Source: Azolla caroliniana (Eukaryota; Polypodiophyta). Taken from it: a stretch of 64,000 bases of DNA. Numbering within the stretch: position 1 is the stretch's first letter; the number at the start of each line of letters is the position of its first letter. A program made the translations under genes and the position numbers. Positions 50,761 through 61,383 of this stretch are shown here, one piece after another. A model generated the notes under the pieces. It made no database searches and was not told the DNA's origin. It was given only the letters and a program-made list of their open reading frames with translations. The DNA is taken from assembly GCA_043228905.1 (NCBI GenBank), contig JBHGNT010000003.1, positions 16,616,001 through 16,680,000 on the forward strand. The letters run 5' to 3'.

Positions 50761-51941
50761 TTAAACTATGACTAGCTGTGGGTCATCTCTGCTGCTGCTG
50801 CTGCTGCAGAGACTGCGACGGGCGTCGACAGTCCTGAGATCGGGGAGATGGAGGTCGCACCATTGCAGCAGCTTGTGAGGCTTGAGGAGGTGGTGGTAAG
50901 GGGAGGCGGCGTGAGGGTTGTGTATGAAGAGCTGCGCTCGAGGGATGAACAGGCGGTGGGGCTGCAGATCTAGCCCCAGCTTCCTCTGAATGCTCTTCCC
51001 TATCGATGGCGGCGCCGCCACCGCTTCCCGCAGCCTGGCCGGCAGAGAGTGCTCCGCTTCGTAGAATCCGATGTACGCAGAAGACACAGGATCCTGGGAG
51101 TTTACGTACAGCCTGGGCCGCCATGCCCTCCCTTCTCCTTCTCCCTGCTCCAACTTCAAACTCAACCTCTTCCTCTCTTTCTCCTCCTCCTCCTCCTCCT
51201 CCGCCGTAGCCGCCGCCGCCGGCGGGTGTGGTGGATTGAAGAGATGTGCCTCTATCGGCTTCCCCTTCTCCGCCATGGCCCGCCCTACCATCAACGCCAG
51301 CGCCGCCCCTTTGGAGTGCCCCGCCACACACACCCTCTCCCATCCCACCTCTTCCACCGCCCTCTCCACCGCCTCCAGCGCCACCGGGAGCCATGGATCT
51401 GACTCCAACCTCCCCACATACATCCTCAGTTCCGCCTTCAGATCCGCCTTCCGCATCATCGTGCCCCGGAACGCGATCACCACCGCCGGCGCCCCGTTGG
51501 CCACATAGGCTAGCCTGCTCCTGTACACCGCCCCGAACACCGCACTGCTGCGGGTCTCGGGCGGGTCGGACAGCTCCTTAACCAGCTCATACTGGAAATG
51601 TGTCCACCATATGGAAGTCCCCGCGGTGTCCGCGTGAGACCGGAAGAGCTTCCGGATGCCGTGCTTTCGGTCCTTCTCGACCCTGTACACACCTGTCACC
51701 AAGCACGCGATGGCCGCTCGACGGTGAGGTTTTTCTGGATCCCTAATCGTCAATAATCAACAACAACATGTATGAGGCAGAGAGTGGTTAACACTAAAAT
51801 CACAATCCATTGAATTACGTAATTTTGAGCAAAGAATGTATACATGTATAGTTAATCACCAACTGACCACATCTGGGGGTTGCTATAATCAGTGGTTGAG
51901 ATGCCCTTGAGCTTGTCAAAGCCTTTCCTACCCTTCCCCAT
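50761..51941 (-). CDS. Class-3 lipase-like alpha/beta-hydrolase (At4g10955-like), copy 2
   Basis: The large exon (about 51742-50761) encodes some 327 residues that align with lipase 1 throughout. Counting from the TTG codon at 51753, it has 'AIACLVTGVYRVEKDRKHG', 'VVIAFRGTMMRKADLK', the nucleophile elbow GHSKG with Ser147, a candidate Asp221 in VNSQDP and a candidate His293 in LKPHK. A poly-Glu insert (EEEEEEE, near 185) and GC-rich coding sequence set it apart from copy 1. The short first exon (51941 to about 51864) reads MGKGRKGFDKLK...TTDYSN. An acceptor AG sits at 51743-51744; the donor is uncertain (GTTGGT at 51863 or GTGATT nearby). No break is seen, so it is likely functional. Confidence 0.86.
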
Positions 51942-52380
51942 GAGCCAGGTTTTGAGGAGGAGCCGAAACACACTTGGGCACCAGAAACCCGGAGATGAAC
52001 CTACAATTTGATGATTGGAATCCTGCGTGTTATGTGTAAGCCTTGCTTGGACGCCCTTTAATGACTCCTGGTCAGATCTTGACAGTACACTCCAAAATAG
52101 GATTGCTAATGTGGACGATCGCAGATCAGATCTTAAGCTTTGGTAAATAAGCCCATCATTTTTCATTACATATATGGAAAGTCTAGAAAAGTGGAATCTA
52201 TTTACATGATTATTGTATAGTATAGAGAGACTGGAATTAATAATTGTAATGCATGTGAAAAAGAAATTGATGAACAGACTATTGTCTACCATTCGTTCAT
52301 AGTTTTGGAGGTCAGGATTCCATCCTTAATGAAAGTCCACATTTTCAACAATTGTTATAAGATGTGGGGTAGCTTCTATC
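51942..52380. other. 5' flank of lipase 2
   Basis: The first ~70 bp align with the flank of lipase 1 and probably belong to the 5' UTR. An open minus-strand frame extends upstream to 52292 but has no similarity I can recognise, so it is taken as chance. Further upstream is AT-rich. Confidence 0.45.
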
Positions 52381-53880
52381 GGAGATATATATACATATGT
52401 TATATATATATATATATATACATATATATGCAGACATAGAGGCAGAATATCACAATCCTCTCCTCCCTTTTGTGTATATGCATGGGGGTAATATGTGTCA
52501 TACCGACCAGATCAAAACTTTTAGCTTCACTTTTATGCATAGAGAATGCCAAGCACAGTGAAATCACACAGTTTTGTATGACTAGTCCTTTGCCACAATA
52601 TAGTCTTCACATATATCCTCTCTGATTTTGATTTACTTGCTTAGTTGCACCAAAAAGTCAGCTTTCACAACAAAAGTCGATTGCGATAAAATATCAAAAC
52701 TAACCTACATATACGACGATAATGGCATCCTTGTCAAACGATGGACTAACCTATGCACATAAGTATGTATTTCATAAAACCTACAACTTCACAAAAGAGG
52801 GAAAGTGACCATGAAACATGAAAAATAATCTAAATAATCACTCTCAATATATTTTATAATATCACTTAATAATAAAGTGCAAGCATTCATCAACTTTAAT
52901 TGCACTTCCCTTTTGTTACTTTATGACCTAAGTTCTAACCAAGATAATGTGTGGAATAATATTATGCAAATGATCGTCAACATAATTCATCTCGAGCATA
53001 CATATTTGATGTATACATGTACAACTAAATATATGTGATTTATTATTATGGGTATGTGTGTGGATGGCATTCATCTCGAGCATACATATTTGATGTATGT
53101 ATACATGTACAACTAAATATATGTAATGTATTATTATGGGTATGTGTGTAGATTGCCATCCACGGATTTTTATCGTTATTATTTATATTGATAGGTGTTG
53201 TTTAATTGACTTCTTCTCTCTCTCTCTCAACACGTACAAACATTTTGGTCTTGGACTTTTCTCTCCTGCTATAAACAAAACTCGAAAAGAGTGAAATAAT
53301 CTAATTTGGTTGGGCCATAAACATCAGGAAGTGTAATCAAACATGAGAAAAAGATCACCTAGAGCTATCAACTGATGTTATATAGTATTTGGTCATAGAA
53401 TGAACAATGTTATAGATGTTATACATAACCCAATGTACGAGATGACTGGTGAATAATTGAACGCATATAAGACAAAAGGAGACATGAGGCTTAATTAGTT
53501 AGAACCCAAGACACCCTTTATATTCAGCCTTAGGTAAGTGCCCCCTTTATATTCAGCCAAGTATGCAAAAGGAAGACAAACAATTTGTGCCACCCTGCCA
53601 CTCTTATGCAAAACACGCCGCCTACTAACTTTGTCCATGCATACACACTTACAACATGTTAGTAACCATAGATTGACCCATGCATGATATTCGTGGTATT
53701 CGACATCCGTAATATTCGAGAATAAAAAAATGACCCCAAGAATATTACAAAACCATTTATTTATTTATTTGTTATTTATTATTTAAAGAAACAAATATTT
53801 TTACATCTATTGTATAAAAATATAATTAGTCTGAGGTCCCCTTATTAATGTCAGATAAAAATATTAAATTTGGTGCGAGA
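52381..53880. other. AT-rich intergenic region, no gene seen
   Basis: No coding frame and no transposon termini were recognised in this 1.5-kb stretch. It contains a (TA)n-rich tract around 52388-52430 and a tandem duplication at 52985-53156. This is the longest part of the window free of recognisable transposon sequence. Confidence 0.5.
52985..53156 (+). repeat. 84-bp tandem duplication
   Basis: A unit starting ATTCATCTCGAGCATACATA occurs at 52985 and again at 53069, with a few differences (one GTAT insertion and point changes). It ends near 53156. Non-coding. Confidence 0.85.
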
Positions 53881-54059
53881 AAGAAAGAAAGATATATTAA
53901 CGTCTTTTAAGGCCAAAATTTGGCCCATGAGACAACTGTTGTACAATAAAATAGGGTGTCTACACAATCATCGAAATACAAATAAAAATAAAAATAGAAC
54001 TTAAACTAAAAGAGTTCTACTATTTGTACAAAACATGTTATGGTGTAACATATTCGATA

Positions 54060-54778
54060 AAGGAAATGACTTTGTACTAGGCCTAGTTTCATTTCCATCC
54101 AAGCCTCTCGAAAAGAAATGGGAGGTCAAAGGGTTTTAGTGTGGGTGTGACCTGTGGTCCCGATGTAGACGGTACCCCAACCATGGCTTCCCGGCAGTGT
54201 AGCTCACGTTCCCTTATTTTCTTAATTGCTTCTGCACCACATCGAGTTGCTTTGAAACCCGGCATTCGAGGGCGTTTGGTTCTTCTTTGGTTTTATGCTT
54301 CATCAAGGAAGAGGTCGAGTGGTGCAGGTGTATCCACATTCGTTGTCTCCCCTTGTCCCTGAAAAACTTCATCTGTTACATGTTGGTGAATATTAGAAAC
54401 GTTATTGTCAACATTTTGTAGTATATTCTCTCTATATTGTTTTAGCTCTAAGATATATCTACCTAATTCCTTTATATCTAGAGTATCTAATAGTTTGGGG
54501 AGGTTGGGGGAGGTACCAAGTATGTCTCGGTATTTTGCCCTTATCTCGGTGTAAGTTGGACACTTGCATGTAAAGTGGTACTCATCCTCTATTTCTATGT
54601 GACATACTCTACATATCCTTTCCTCTCTAGGGACTCCATTACTACGACCATTCTCAATCTCAAGTTGGTGAGATCATATTCTAAGTTGTCCAATGGAAAC
54701 CCTTAGTGCATTTGGTAAGAATGCATCTAGATATTTTGGTTGTGTAATAAAACCTAACTTAGAGAAGTGCATGAAGTG
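54060..54778 (-). pseudogene. LINE 3' fragment (ORF2 C-terminus)
   Basis: On the minus strand, from 54778 leftward: 'FSKLGFITQPKYLDAFLPNA', 'LRVSIGQLRI', a stop, then 'SHQLEIENGRSNGVPREERI' followed by the knuckle CRVCHIEIEDEYHFTCKC near 54590-54645. 'CPTYTEIRAKYRDILG' and a hydrophilic tail run to about 54140. This 'LR.SSH.L.IE.GR' plus C-X2-C...H-X4-C arrangement is the C-terminus of plant LINE ORF2. The knuckle is of the same type as in the LINE at 2684-4741, but the sequence is clearly different. The reverse transcriptase is cut off by the LTR of B2. Confidence 0.75.
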
Positions 54779-54940
54779 TATTGAGCAAGCAAGCTCAACA
54801 AGATCCAGATCGGCGGAATAAGCCAAGAGCCAAATCTTTGTGTGTGTATCCTTGTAGCTTCCATTAAACCTACACATATTATCTGTTGATATTCGGTGAA
54901 GTCGGTTTTGTCTACAAGCTTCCGCACGTAACTCTTCTCA
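54779..54940 (+). repeat. 5' LTR of B2 (internally deleted)
   Basis: The start TATTGAGCAAGC and the end 'CGCACGTAACTCTTCTCA' match B1, but the middle (about 240 bp, including the TATA-like region) is missing. It probably lacks a promoter. Confidence 0.78.
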
Positions 54941-54952
54941 TGGTATTAGAGC
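54941..54952 (+). other. Primer-binding site of B2
   Basis: TGGTATTAGAGC directly follows the LTR, identical to the B1 and E sites and one base from the initiator-Met-tRNA complement. Confidence 0.82.
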
Positions 54953-55039
54953 ACGAGGATTGAAAATCCTTAGTTGACGACAAAAAGCGCTAACTAGACA
55001 AGAAAACCTAACTTCCGGAAAAGAACAAGCCGAAGAAAG

Positions 55040-55759
55040 AATTGACAGAGGTATGGCTAGCTCGTTACCAATGTAGAAGCTCGATAGAAATAACTACACA
55101 TCTTGGTCATACACGACGCACCAGTACCTACTCGGACACGGATATTGGAGCTATGTCGAGGGAGCGAATGAAGTAGCGCCGGAGCCGGCACACAAGGACT
55201 TCCCGACGTGGGAGCAAGGAGCGAGCAGAGTATTATACTGCCTTGCGTCCTGTGTGCACGATCAAATGCTCGGCTACATCAAGCATGCAAAATAAAGGAG
55301 ACCTACGATGCGTTGGGGTCCATCAACGTGATAGTGGACGAAGACGAGATGGTCCAGATCTGCCTCGGTGGTTTAGGGCAAAGGTACAGGCCTATCCGTA
55401 TGACAATTTGCATCCAGGAGAAGCTACCATCCTTCTTCGACTTGCAATCGATGTTAATGGTTGGACAACCGTATGTTGTACATGGAGGCGGATCATCCCT
55501 GTGGGCGTGGAGGACGAGGTGGATTGACACGCAACAGTGGTGGCCGACAAAAGCAGAATCGGAGGCATGGAGATAGTGTCGACCATAGTTTCGGACCCTC
55601 ACAAGCAGGGGGAGTCAAGGCGATGCCGAGAACTAGCAATCGAAAACCGAAACGGAATGTTGGTGTTGTGGCAAGAAAGGCCACCGAGAGAGCGAGTTCT
55701 AGAAGAAGTGCACCGATTCGGACAAATCCAGATTTGGCAAGGCCAGACAAGGGAGTCAG
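55040..55759 (+). pseudogene. B2 gag
   Basis: The frame begins 'MASSLPM', then 'KLDRNNYTSWSY', 'HGYWSYVEGANEVAPEPAHK' and 'MLGYIKHAK'. A deletion of about 120 bp relative to B1 follows. Then come 'IKETYDALGSINVIVDEDEM', 'QICLGGLGQRYRP' and 'PSFFDLQSMLMV'. The zinc knuckle near 55634-55680 reads CWCCGKKGHRESEF: its last cysteine is phenylalanine. It ends at the solo LTR. Confidence 0.78.
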
Positions 55760-56289
55760 TGTGCAGAAAATAGCACTCGGCCACAACCGAGTCTTAAACA
55801 ACGAATGGAAGAAAAGCAAACTAGCAACTAAAAGACACAGGATGTTTACGTGGAAAACCCTAAATGGTAAAAACCACGAAGTCCACAGACTCTAACTATC
55901 ACTATAAGGGGAGGAATACAATGTGAGACTCAGAGGTAGCGAGCTCTATGTCTTCGCCAACCGGCGGTTACTACAGAAAACTCGTTTTGTGTCTCTCTCT
56001 ATCTCTCACTCTCTCTGTGTACACACTCTGTGTAGTTTCCCTAAGTCATATTTATACTTATATGACATTTGGGCGCTATTTACAAATATAGCCTCGATGG
56101 GCTCACCATGAAATATATTTACACATATGTCCTTGGATCCGGTTTGCACCGGATCCATCCGGAATCACTCAATCCGGTTTCTGGGTCTCATTCGGAACCC
56201 TTCCAGATCTGGTTCCTTCATCTGGCTCGTTTGATCTGGCTCCTCCAGTTCTCATTCGGATCCCATCCGGAGGGACCGAATTCCCAATA
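55760..56289 (-). repeat. Solo LTR in B2
   Basis: A 530-bp block begins TGTGCAGAAAATAGC and ends TTCCCAATA. It is related to the LTRs of I and III and lies in the same (minus) orientation. Flanking pentamers are GTCAG and GTCGG, and the gag text of B2 joins across it as in B1 near 18116. No internal region or second LTR is present, so it is the product of LTR-LTR recombination. Confidence 0.82.
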
Positions 56290-56743
56290 GTCGGCAACGC
56301 TTGCACTACGCCGAAGGATCAGAAGGATCTAAAACAAGAAAGATCGGAAATGGATCAGGCCCAACCTTTGTGATGAAGCACAGGGTGAACTGGATGAAGA
56401 AGACCACCTCCAAGACGGAAGAAGTGTGGTATGTTGACTTTGGGGCATCGAACCATATGATGAGCCATGAAGAGTGGTTCTCATATTTGAAGAAACTAGA
56501 GCAACCAACTCATGAACGTATTGCATGTCCTAAAAATCACAAAGAACCGACAAATTGTCGATCATGGGATGTAAGTTCAATTCACGCATCTCGGGTGCTT
56601 CATCGAAGAAGAGGGCCAGATCATCGCACAAGGGCGACGGGATGGGAGGATGTTTATCCTTGACACCAACAACGTCGACACCGCTTTATTCACAAATAGA
56701 CAAAAGGTCGAGTCGGATATCGACTTATGGCACAAGTGAATAG
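56290..56743 (+). pseudogene. B2 protease and pre-integrase
   Basis: The text is 'HYAEGSEGSKTRKIG', 'KTEEVWYVDFGASNHMMSHE', 'SIHASRVLH', then in another frame 'RMFILDTNNVDTALFTNR' and 'IDLWHK'. The protease active site is DFGAS where DSGAS is expected. It breaks at 56743, where element II is inserted. Confidence 0.78.
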
Positions 56744-57298
56744 TGTAAAGAAATGCATGGAATATCGCTCGGCCACAACCGAGTAGTAAAACACTTCTAT
56801 AAGAATCAAAACACACAGAAATGGGGAGTGGAGAGTACACAAGAAAATAACACAGGATGTTTACGTGGAAAACCCTAATAGGGAAAAACCACGGGAGCCC
56901 ACGGACTCCGAACTATCATTATGAAGAGAAGGGGTACAATCAGGGCCTCGGAGACAACGACCTTGAGCTTTGTTTCTTCGTACAGTGGCGGTTACAACAG
57001 AGTATAGCTTTGAATCTCTCTCTCTCTCCCTCTCACTCTGTCGCTCTCTCTATACAACGAGTACAACAACAATAACAACCATACATATCTTAAAGTGTTT
57101 GCCTTAGGTCATATTTATACTAATATGACTTTAGGACTATTTACAAATATAACCCCAATGGGCTCTCAGAAACATATTTACATATGTGTCCCTTCATCCG
57201 GTGAGGGGTCCTCACCGAGCCTGCATCATCCGGTTCTCACCGGGCCTTCCTTGCCGGGTAATCATCATATCCCATCCGGAGGGACGGAAATCCTAACA
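56744..57298 (-). repeat. 3' LTR of element II
   Basis: 555 bp, TGTAAAG...CCTAACA. It carries 'TCACCGGGCCTTCCTTGCCG' once, whereas the partner LTR carries this unit about twice. TC-rich part at about 57016-57050. Confidence 0.9.
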
Positions 57299-57308
57299 AA
57301 CTCCCCCT

Positions 57309-58673
57309 TCACTCCGGCATGGGATGCCTCGTCAATCCAATCCGCTTTCGGCATGCGTCCAGCTTGTCGGGTGTCAGCACTTTGGTCAGCATATCCAACC
57401 CATTCTCCTCTGTGTGGATCTTCGTAAGCACGAACTCTTGACCTTCAACTCGCTCCTGGATCCAGTGGTACCTACGTTGAATGTGCTTCATCCTGGAATG
57501 ATACACCGCATTCTTCGCAAGGTGGATGACACTTTGACTGTCACAATAGAGCTGGTATTCCTCTTGCCGGATCCCTAGCTCTCCGATGAAGTCCTTCATC
57601 CATAATATTTCCTTGCCGGCTTCCATGGCTGCCATGTAATCCACCTCCGTGGTTGACAACGCAACCGTCTTCTGCAGCCTCGACTGCAACGAGACAGCTC
57701 CCCTTGCATATGTCATGACATATCTGAATGTTGACCGGCTGGTATCCGCATCAGCCGACATATCCGAATCAGTGAAATCGTCAAGTTGGGGTTTACCGGA
57801 GCCGAATCGGAGGCACATACTTGAGGTGCCTTTCAAGTACCGGAGTATCCACTTCACTGCGTTCTAGTGCTCTCTGTCAGGATTGCTCATGAACCGGCTC
57901 ACCACTCCGATTGCGTATCCGATATCCGGTCGGGTACACACAATTGTGTACGTTAAGCTCCCGACAACAGAGGCATATGGAATCTTCATCATATCCGCCT
58001 TCTCTGCTTTTGTCTTCGGGCTTTGCTTACCGGATAGTCTACAGCTTGTCGGGAGTGTCAACCCGACTGGTTTCACATCAGATATGTTAAACCGCTGAAG
58101 CACCTTTGTCACGTACTTTTCCTGTGACAGCCATAATTGCTTCTTTGACTGGTTCCTGATTATGTGAATCCCCAGTATCTGTCTTGCCGAACCCAAATCT
58201 TTCATTGAGAAGGTCTGGTTGAGGGCCTTCTTCAACATCCATATCTTGACTTGGTCTCGTCCGACGATCAACATGTCGTCCAAATACATGAGCAATATCT
58301 GGAAATCTCCTCCATCAAATTTCTTCACAAACATGCAGTGATCCGCCTACGTCTTGTGCTACCCTTGATTGGTCATGAAGGAGTAAAACTTTCGGTACCA
58401 TTGCCGGGGAGCTTGCTTCAGTCCGTATAAGCTCTTCTTGAGCCGGCACACCAGGTGCTCCTTCCCTTTCTTCTCAAATCCTTCCGGTTGATGCATGTAG
58501 ATCTCTTCTTCGAGGTCTCCGTGTAGGAATGTCGTCTTGACGTCCAACTGCTCTACCTCAAGGTCCATGCTTGCCACTATGCCCAAGACTGTTTGGATGG
58601 ATGTCATCTTTACTACCGGGGCAAAAATCTCATTGAAGTCCACTCCTTTCTTCTTCTGGAAGCCCTTCACCAC
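57309..58673 (-). pseudogene. Element II reverse transcriptase and RNase H
   Basis: Frames from the right: 58673-58359 ('VKGFQKKKGVDFNEIFAPVV', 'QLDVKTTFLHGDLEEEIYMH', 'CRLKKSLYGLKQAPRQWY'), 58334-57864 ('DGGDFQILLMYLDDMLIVG' with catalytic YLDD intact, 'LWLSQEKYVTKVLQRFN', 'YAIGVVSRFMSNPDREH') and 57857-57309 (RNase H: 'DTSRSTFRYVMTYARG', 'STTEVDYMAAMEAGKEILWM', 'LYCDSQSVIHLAKN', 'LTKVLTPDKL'). All lie in one frame, separated by single stops near 58350-58359 and 57860. RNase H runs to its natural end, so this 3' half is close to intact. Confidence 0.88.
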
Positions 58674-59362
58674 TATTCAAGCCTTATCCCTTGGTGGATT
58701 TCCGGCGTCTCCCGGTTTCAGCTTGTACACCCACTTGTTCCGGAGTGCCCTCTTTCCTTTCGGCAACTCCACCAATTCATGTGTGGTTCTCATGGAGGGA
58801 ATCCATCTCATCCTGCATGGCACTCAACCACTTGCGGCTCTGGGTGTGTCCCCTTGTTTCTTCAAAGCTTTCTGGCTCCCCCTCATCGATTAGCAACACA
58901 TGCTCTGCATCTGGAAATCTTCAGGGGGCTCTTCTCTCCCAGAGAGGATATCTCCATCCTTGGTTTCTGACTGCCGGTTCCTCCATTTGTTCCGAATCTG
59001 AATCCAATTCGGGGTCTTGTCCGGTTCAAGTGTCTTCTTCTTCTTCTTCTTCGGTCGGTTCGGTTTCCTATCCGTATCTGGCCGGTTCGTCGAGTGTCAT
59101 CCGGTTACCGGCTAACATCCGGTTTTCAACCGGTTATATCCTTTTGTCCTCAAACCGGGTTTCAATGGATGATCCGGAGATTGTTACCTTCTTTTCTGAC
59201 TCCCAGTTGGCAATGGTCCTGTCTTCCATGAAGACTATGTCCCGACTCCGGAACACCTTTCTGTCGACCAAATCCCACACTCGGTAACAGAACTCATCAT
59301 CGTCGTATCAAGGAATAGGCATGGCCAGGATTTCAGATCCAACTTTGCTCTATTATCCTTCG
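58674..59362 (-). pseudogene. Element II integrase tail and RT entry (decayed)
   Basis: Minus-strand text 'YRVWDLVDRKVFRSRDIVFM' (about 59220-59285) and 'TYELVELPKGKRALRNKWV' (about 58740-58790) mark the usual linker between integrase and reverse transcriptase, but no frame stays open for long. The middle is Glu/Ser-rich. Confidence 0.7.
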
Positions 59363-60511
59363 TCACATGCAGTATGCGAGACACCCGAACACCTTCAGAT
59401 GACGGTAAGACACATCCTTACCGGTCCATACTTTCTGAGGTGAGTCCCCTCCGAAGGGTACTGAGGGTGATCTGTTTATCATGTAGGTCGTCGTTGTCAG
59501 CGCCTCAGCCCAAAACATCTTGGGTAACTTGGCATGTGCGAGCATGCTCAGGACTCTCACCATTATGGTTCGGTTCATCCTTTCGGCTAGCCTGTTTAGT
59601 TCCGGCGTCTTCGGCACAATAAACTCGAGCTGGATTCCCTTCAACCGGCAGTACTCCTCGAACTGCCCCCGGTATTCTCCTCCGTTATCTGCTCGAACCG
59701 CCTTCAACTTCTGGCCGATTTCTCTTTGCACTCTCGCATGGAGCTCCTTGAAGACGAATAACACTTAGTCCTTCGTCTTCAATGGTGAGACCCACAACTT
59801 CTAGCAGTGGTCGTCTATGAACGTTACGAAGTACTGCGATCCAGCATGTGACTTCGTGTCGACTTGACACACATCAGTATGCACCAACTCCAGTGGTGCA
59901 TTCTGTCTCATTGGTGGTCTTGACCGGAAGGAGGTGCAATTTTGCTTGTCAGTGCACTTCTCAAGTTGCACGTCCTTCACCAGAATGAGGTTTTCTTCGG
60001 CAAGCCTCTTCATCCCCTTCTCGCTCATGTGACACTGTCTCTTGTGCCACAGCTCACCGGCAGTGTTGGATGCTACGTTCACTTCTTCCTGGCATATCTA
60101 GGCATGCATCAAGTACAGTGTGTTGACCTTTCGGGATCGAGCCACTATTAAGCTCCCTTTGCAGAACTTCATGACACCGTTCCAGATGCTACCTATGTAG
60201 CCTTCATCATCTAGTCGACCGACTGATATCAGGTTCAGTCGAACCTCCGAAACATGTCGGACATCCTTCAGCAACAACTTGCATCCGGTTGATGTCGTCA
60301 ACAACACATCTCCTATGCCGATGATTCAGCATGTCCCTTCATTCCCCATCCGGACACAGTCGTGCTCACCGGCTGTGTAGGATGAGAAGCATTTCCGGTC
60401 CGGGGTAAGGTGGAACGACACTTCGGAATCAACAACCCACGTCGTCTCGTTGTTGGCAAGGTTCATCTCACTCTCCTTGGTGATGGGCATTAGTTCTTCT
60501 TCACTTGCCAC
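59363..60511 (-). pseudogene. Element II protease, pre-integrase and integrase
   Basis: 60511-60326 holds retropepsin, where WVVDSGAS is now WVVDSEVS, so the catalytic triad glycine is lost. Next are 60307-60098 ('LLLKDVRHVSEVRLNLISVG') and 60082-59801 ('GELWHKRQCHM', 'LELVHTDVCQVDTKSHAGSQ', 'YFVTFIDDHC'). 59764-59363 follows ('ELHARVQREIGQKLKAVRAD', 'NGGEYRGQFEEYC', 'NRLAERMNRTIMVRV', 'SPSVPFGGDSPQKVWTGK'). A short deletion removes part of the 'C.DCLAGKQNR' segment near 59950. The integrase Asp, Asp and Glu are visible but lie in two broken frames. Confidence 0.85.
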
Positions 60512-61354
60512 AATCGCCGTCGTTCCCTTCCGGTTCGGGCCTCGCTGATCTTAACTGTTTCGATCCGGTGACTTCTTCGAATCGGTAGTGTCGGTTCCCT
60601 TGTCTTTCTGGAAATTCCGACAGTTCTTCTGGAAGTGCCCCGGCTTGCTGCAATAGAAGCAAGTGGGCCTCCTCCTTGACTTTGACCATGTCCCCGACTT
60701 TTCCCTGTTCTAGGGACTCCGATTCCTTTGTCTTCCGCATTCCGATTCGGTAAGAAGGGCTTTGGCGTCGGAGATCACCTCCTTGTCTTTCCGACGTGCC
60801 TCCTCATCTAGCAAGCTCGAATTGACTCTTGCTAGGGATAGTTGTTTTCCTTTTGGCCCAACGTTGCCCAACATGACAACTAACGTCTCCCAGTTATTCG
60901 GGAGGGAACCGAGCAGGAGTAGAGCAAGTACCTCATCAGCGAGAGGTACTTCCAACGAGGTTGCTTGGTGTATCAGCCCCTGGAAGGCATTCATGTGCTC
61001 TGCCATACTGGAGTCGTCTTGGTATCGGAGCCTCACTAGCTTCCTAAATACAGAAACCCAATTAACGGCATTCTTGTTCTGGAACATGATGCCAATCTTC
61101 TCCCAGAGTTCATGAGCCTTGCTCTCTTCATTGAAGTTGTTGTACAAGCTCATGTCGATGAAACACCAGATGTATGCCGTCGTCTTCATGTGCATCACCT
61201 CCCACACCGTGGCGTCGATCTTATCCGGTCTCTTGTCCCTGAACTGAACCGGCAACCAAAGATCTTTAACCACTAGCATGTCCCTCATCTTCAACTTCCA
61301 CACTGAGTAGTTGGAGCCGGTGAGCTTGAACATGCCGCAGTAAGATTCTTCCAT
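60512..61354 (-). pseudogene. Element II gag
   Basis: The frame from 61354 (MEESYCGMFKLTGSNYS...) runs 214 codons: 'VWKLKMRDMLVVKDLWLPVQ', 'RPDKIDATVWEVMHMKTTAY', 'NFNEESKAHELWEKIGIMF', 'LRYQDDSSMAEHMNAFQGLI', 'LADEVLALLLLGSLPNNWET'. It is the same UBN2-type Gag as in I and F, with the additional upstream MEES start also seen in F (MEDS). After 60710 a stop and frameshift follow. The zinc knuckle near 60625-60665 can be read in another frame and has lost its second cysteine. Confidence 0.85.
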
Positions 61355-61371
61355 TTCCTATGTTGTTCGGA

Positions 61372-61380
61372 CTGATACCA
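61372..61380 (-). other. Primer-binding site of element II
   Basis: TGGTATCAG on the minus strand lies three bases inside the 5' LTR and matches the first nine bases of the initiator-Met-tRNA complement. Confidence 0.78.
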
Positions 61381-61383
61381 ATT

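Noticed and set aside
50783-51581. Long alternative frames in the GC-rich lipase 2 exon (203, 145, 117 and 111 codons)
   Set aside because: They arise from high GC content, which makes stops rare. Only the frame aligned with lipase 1 has motifs.
51852-52292. 146-codon minus-strand frame upstream of the lipase 2 large exon as a separate gene
   Set aside because: Only its last ~26 codons are conserved with lipase 1, which fits a first exon starting at 51941. The upstream codons look like 5' UTR.
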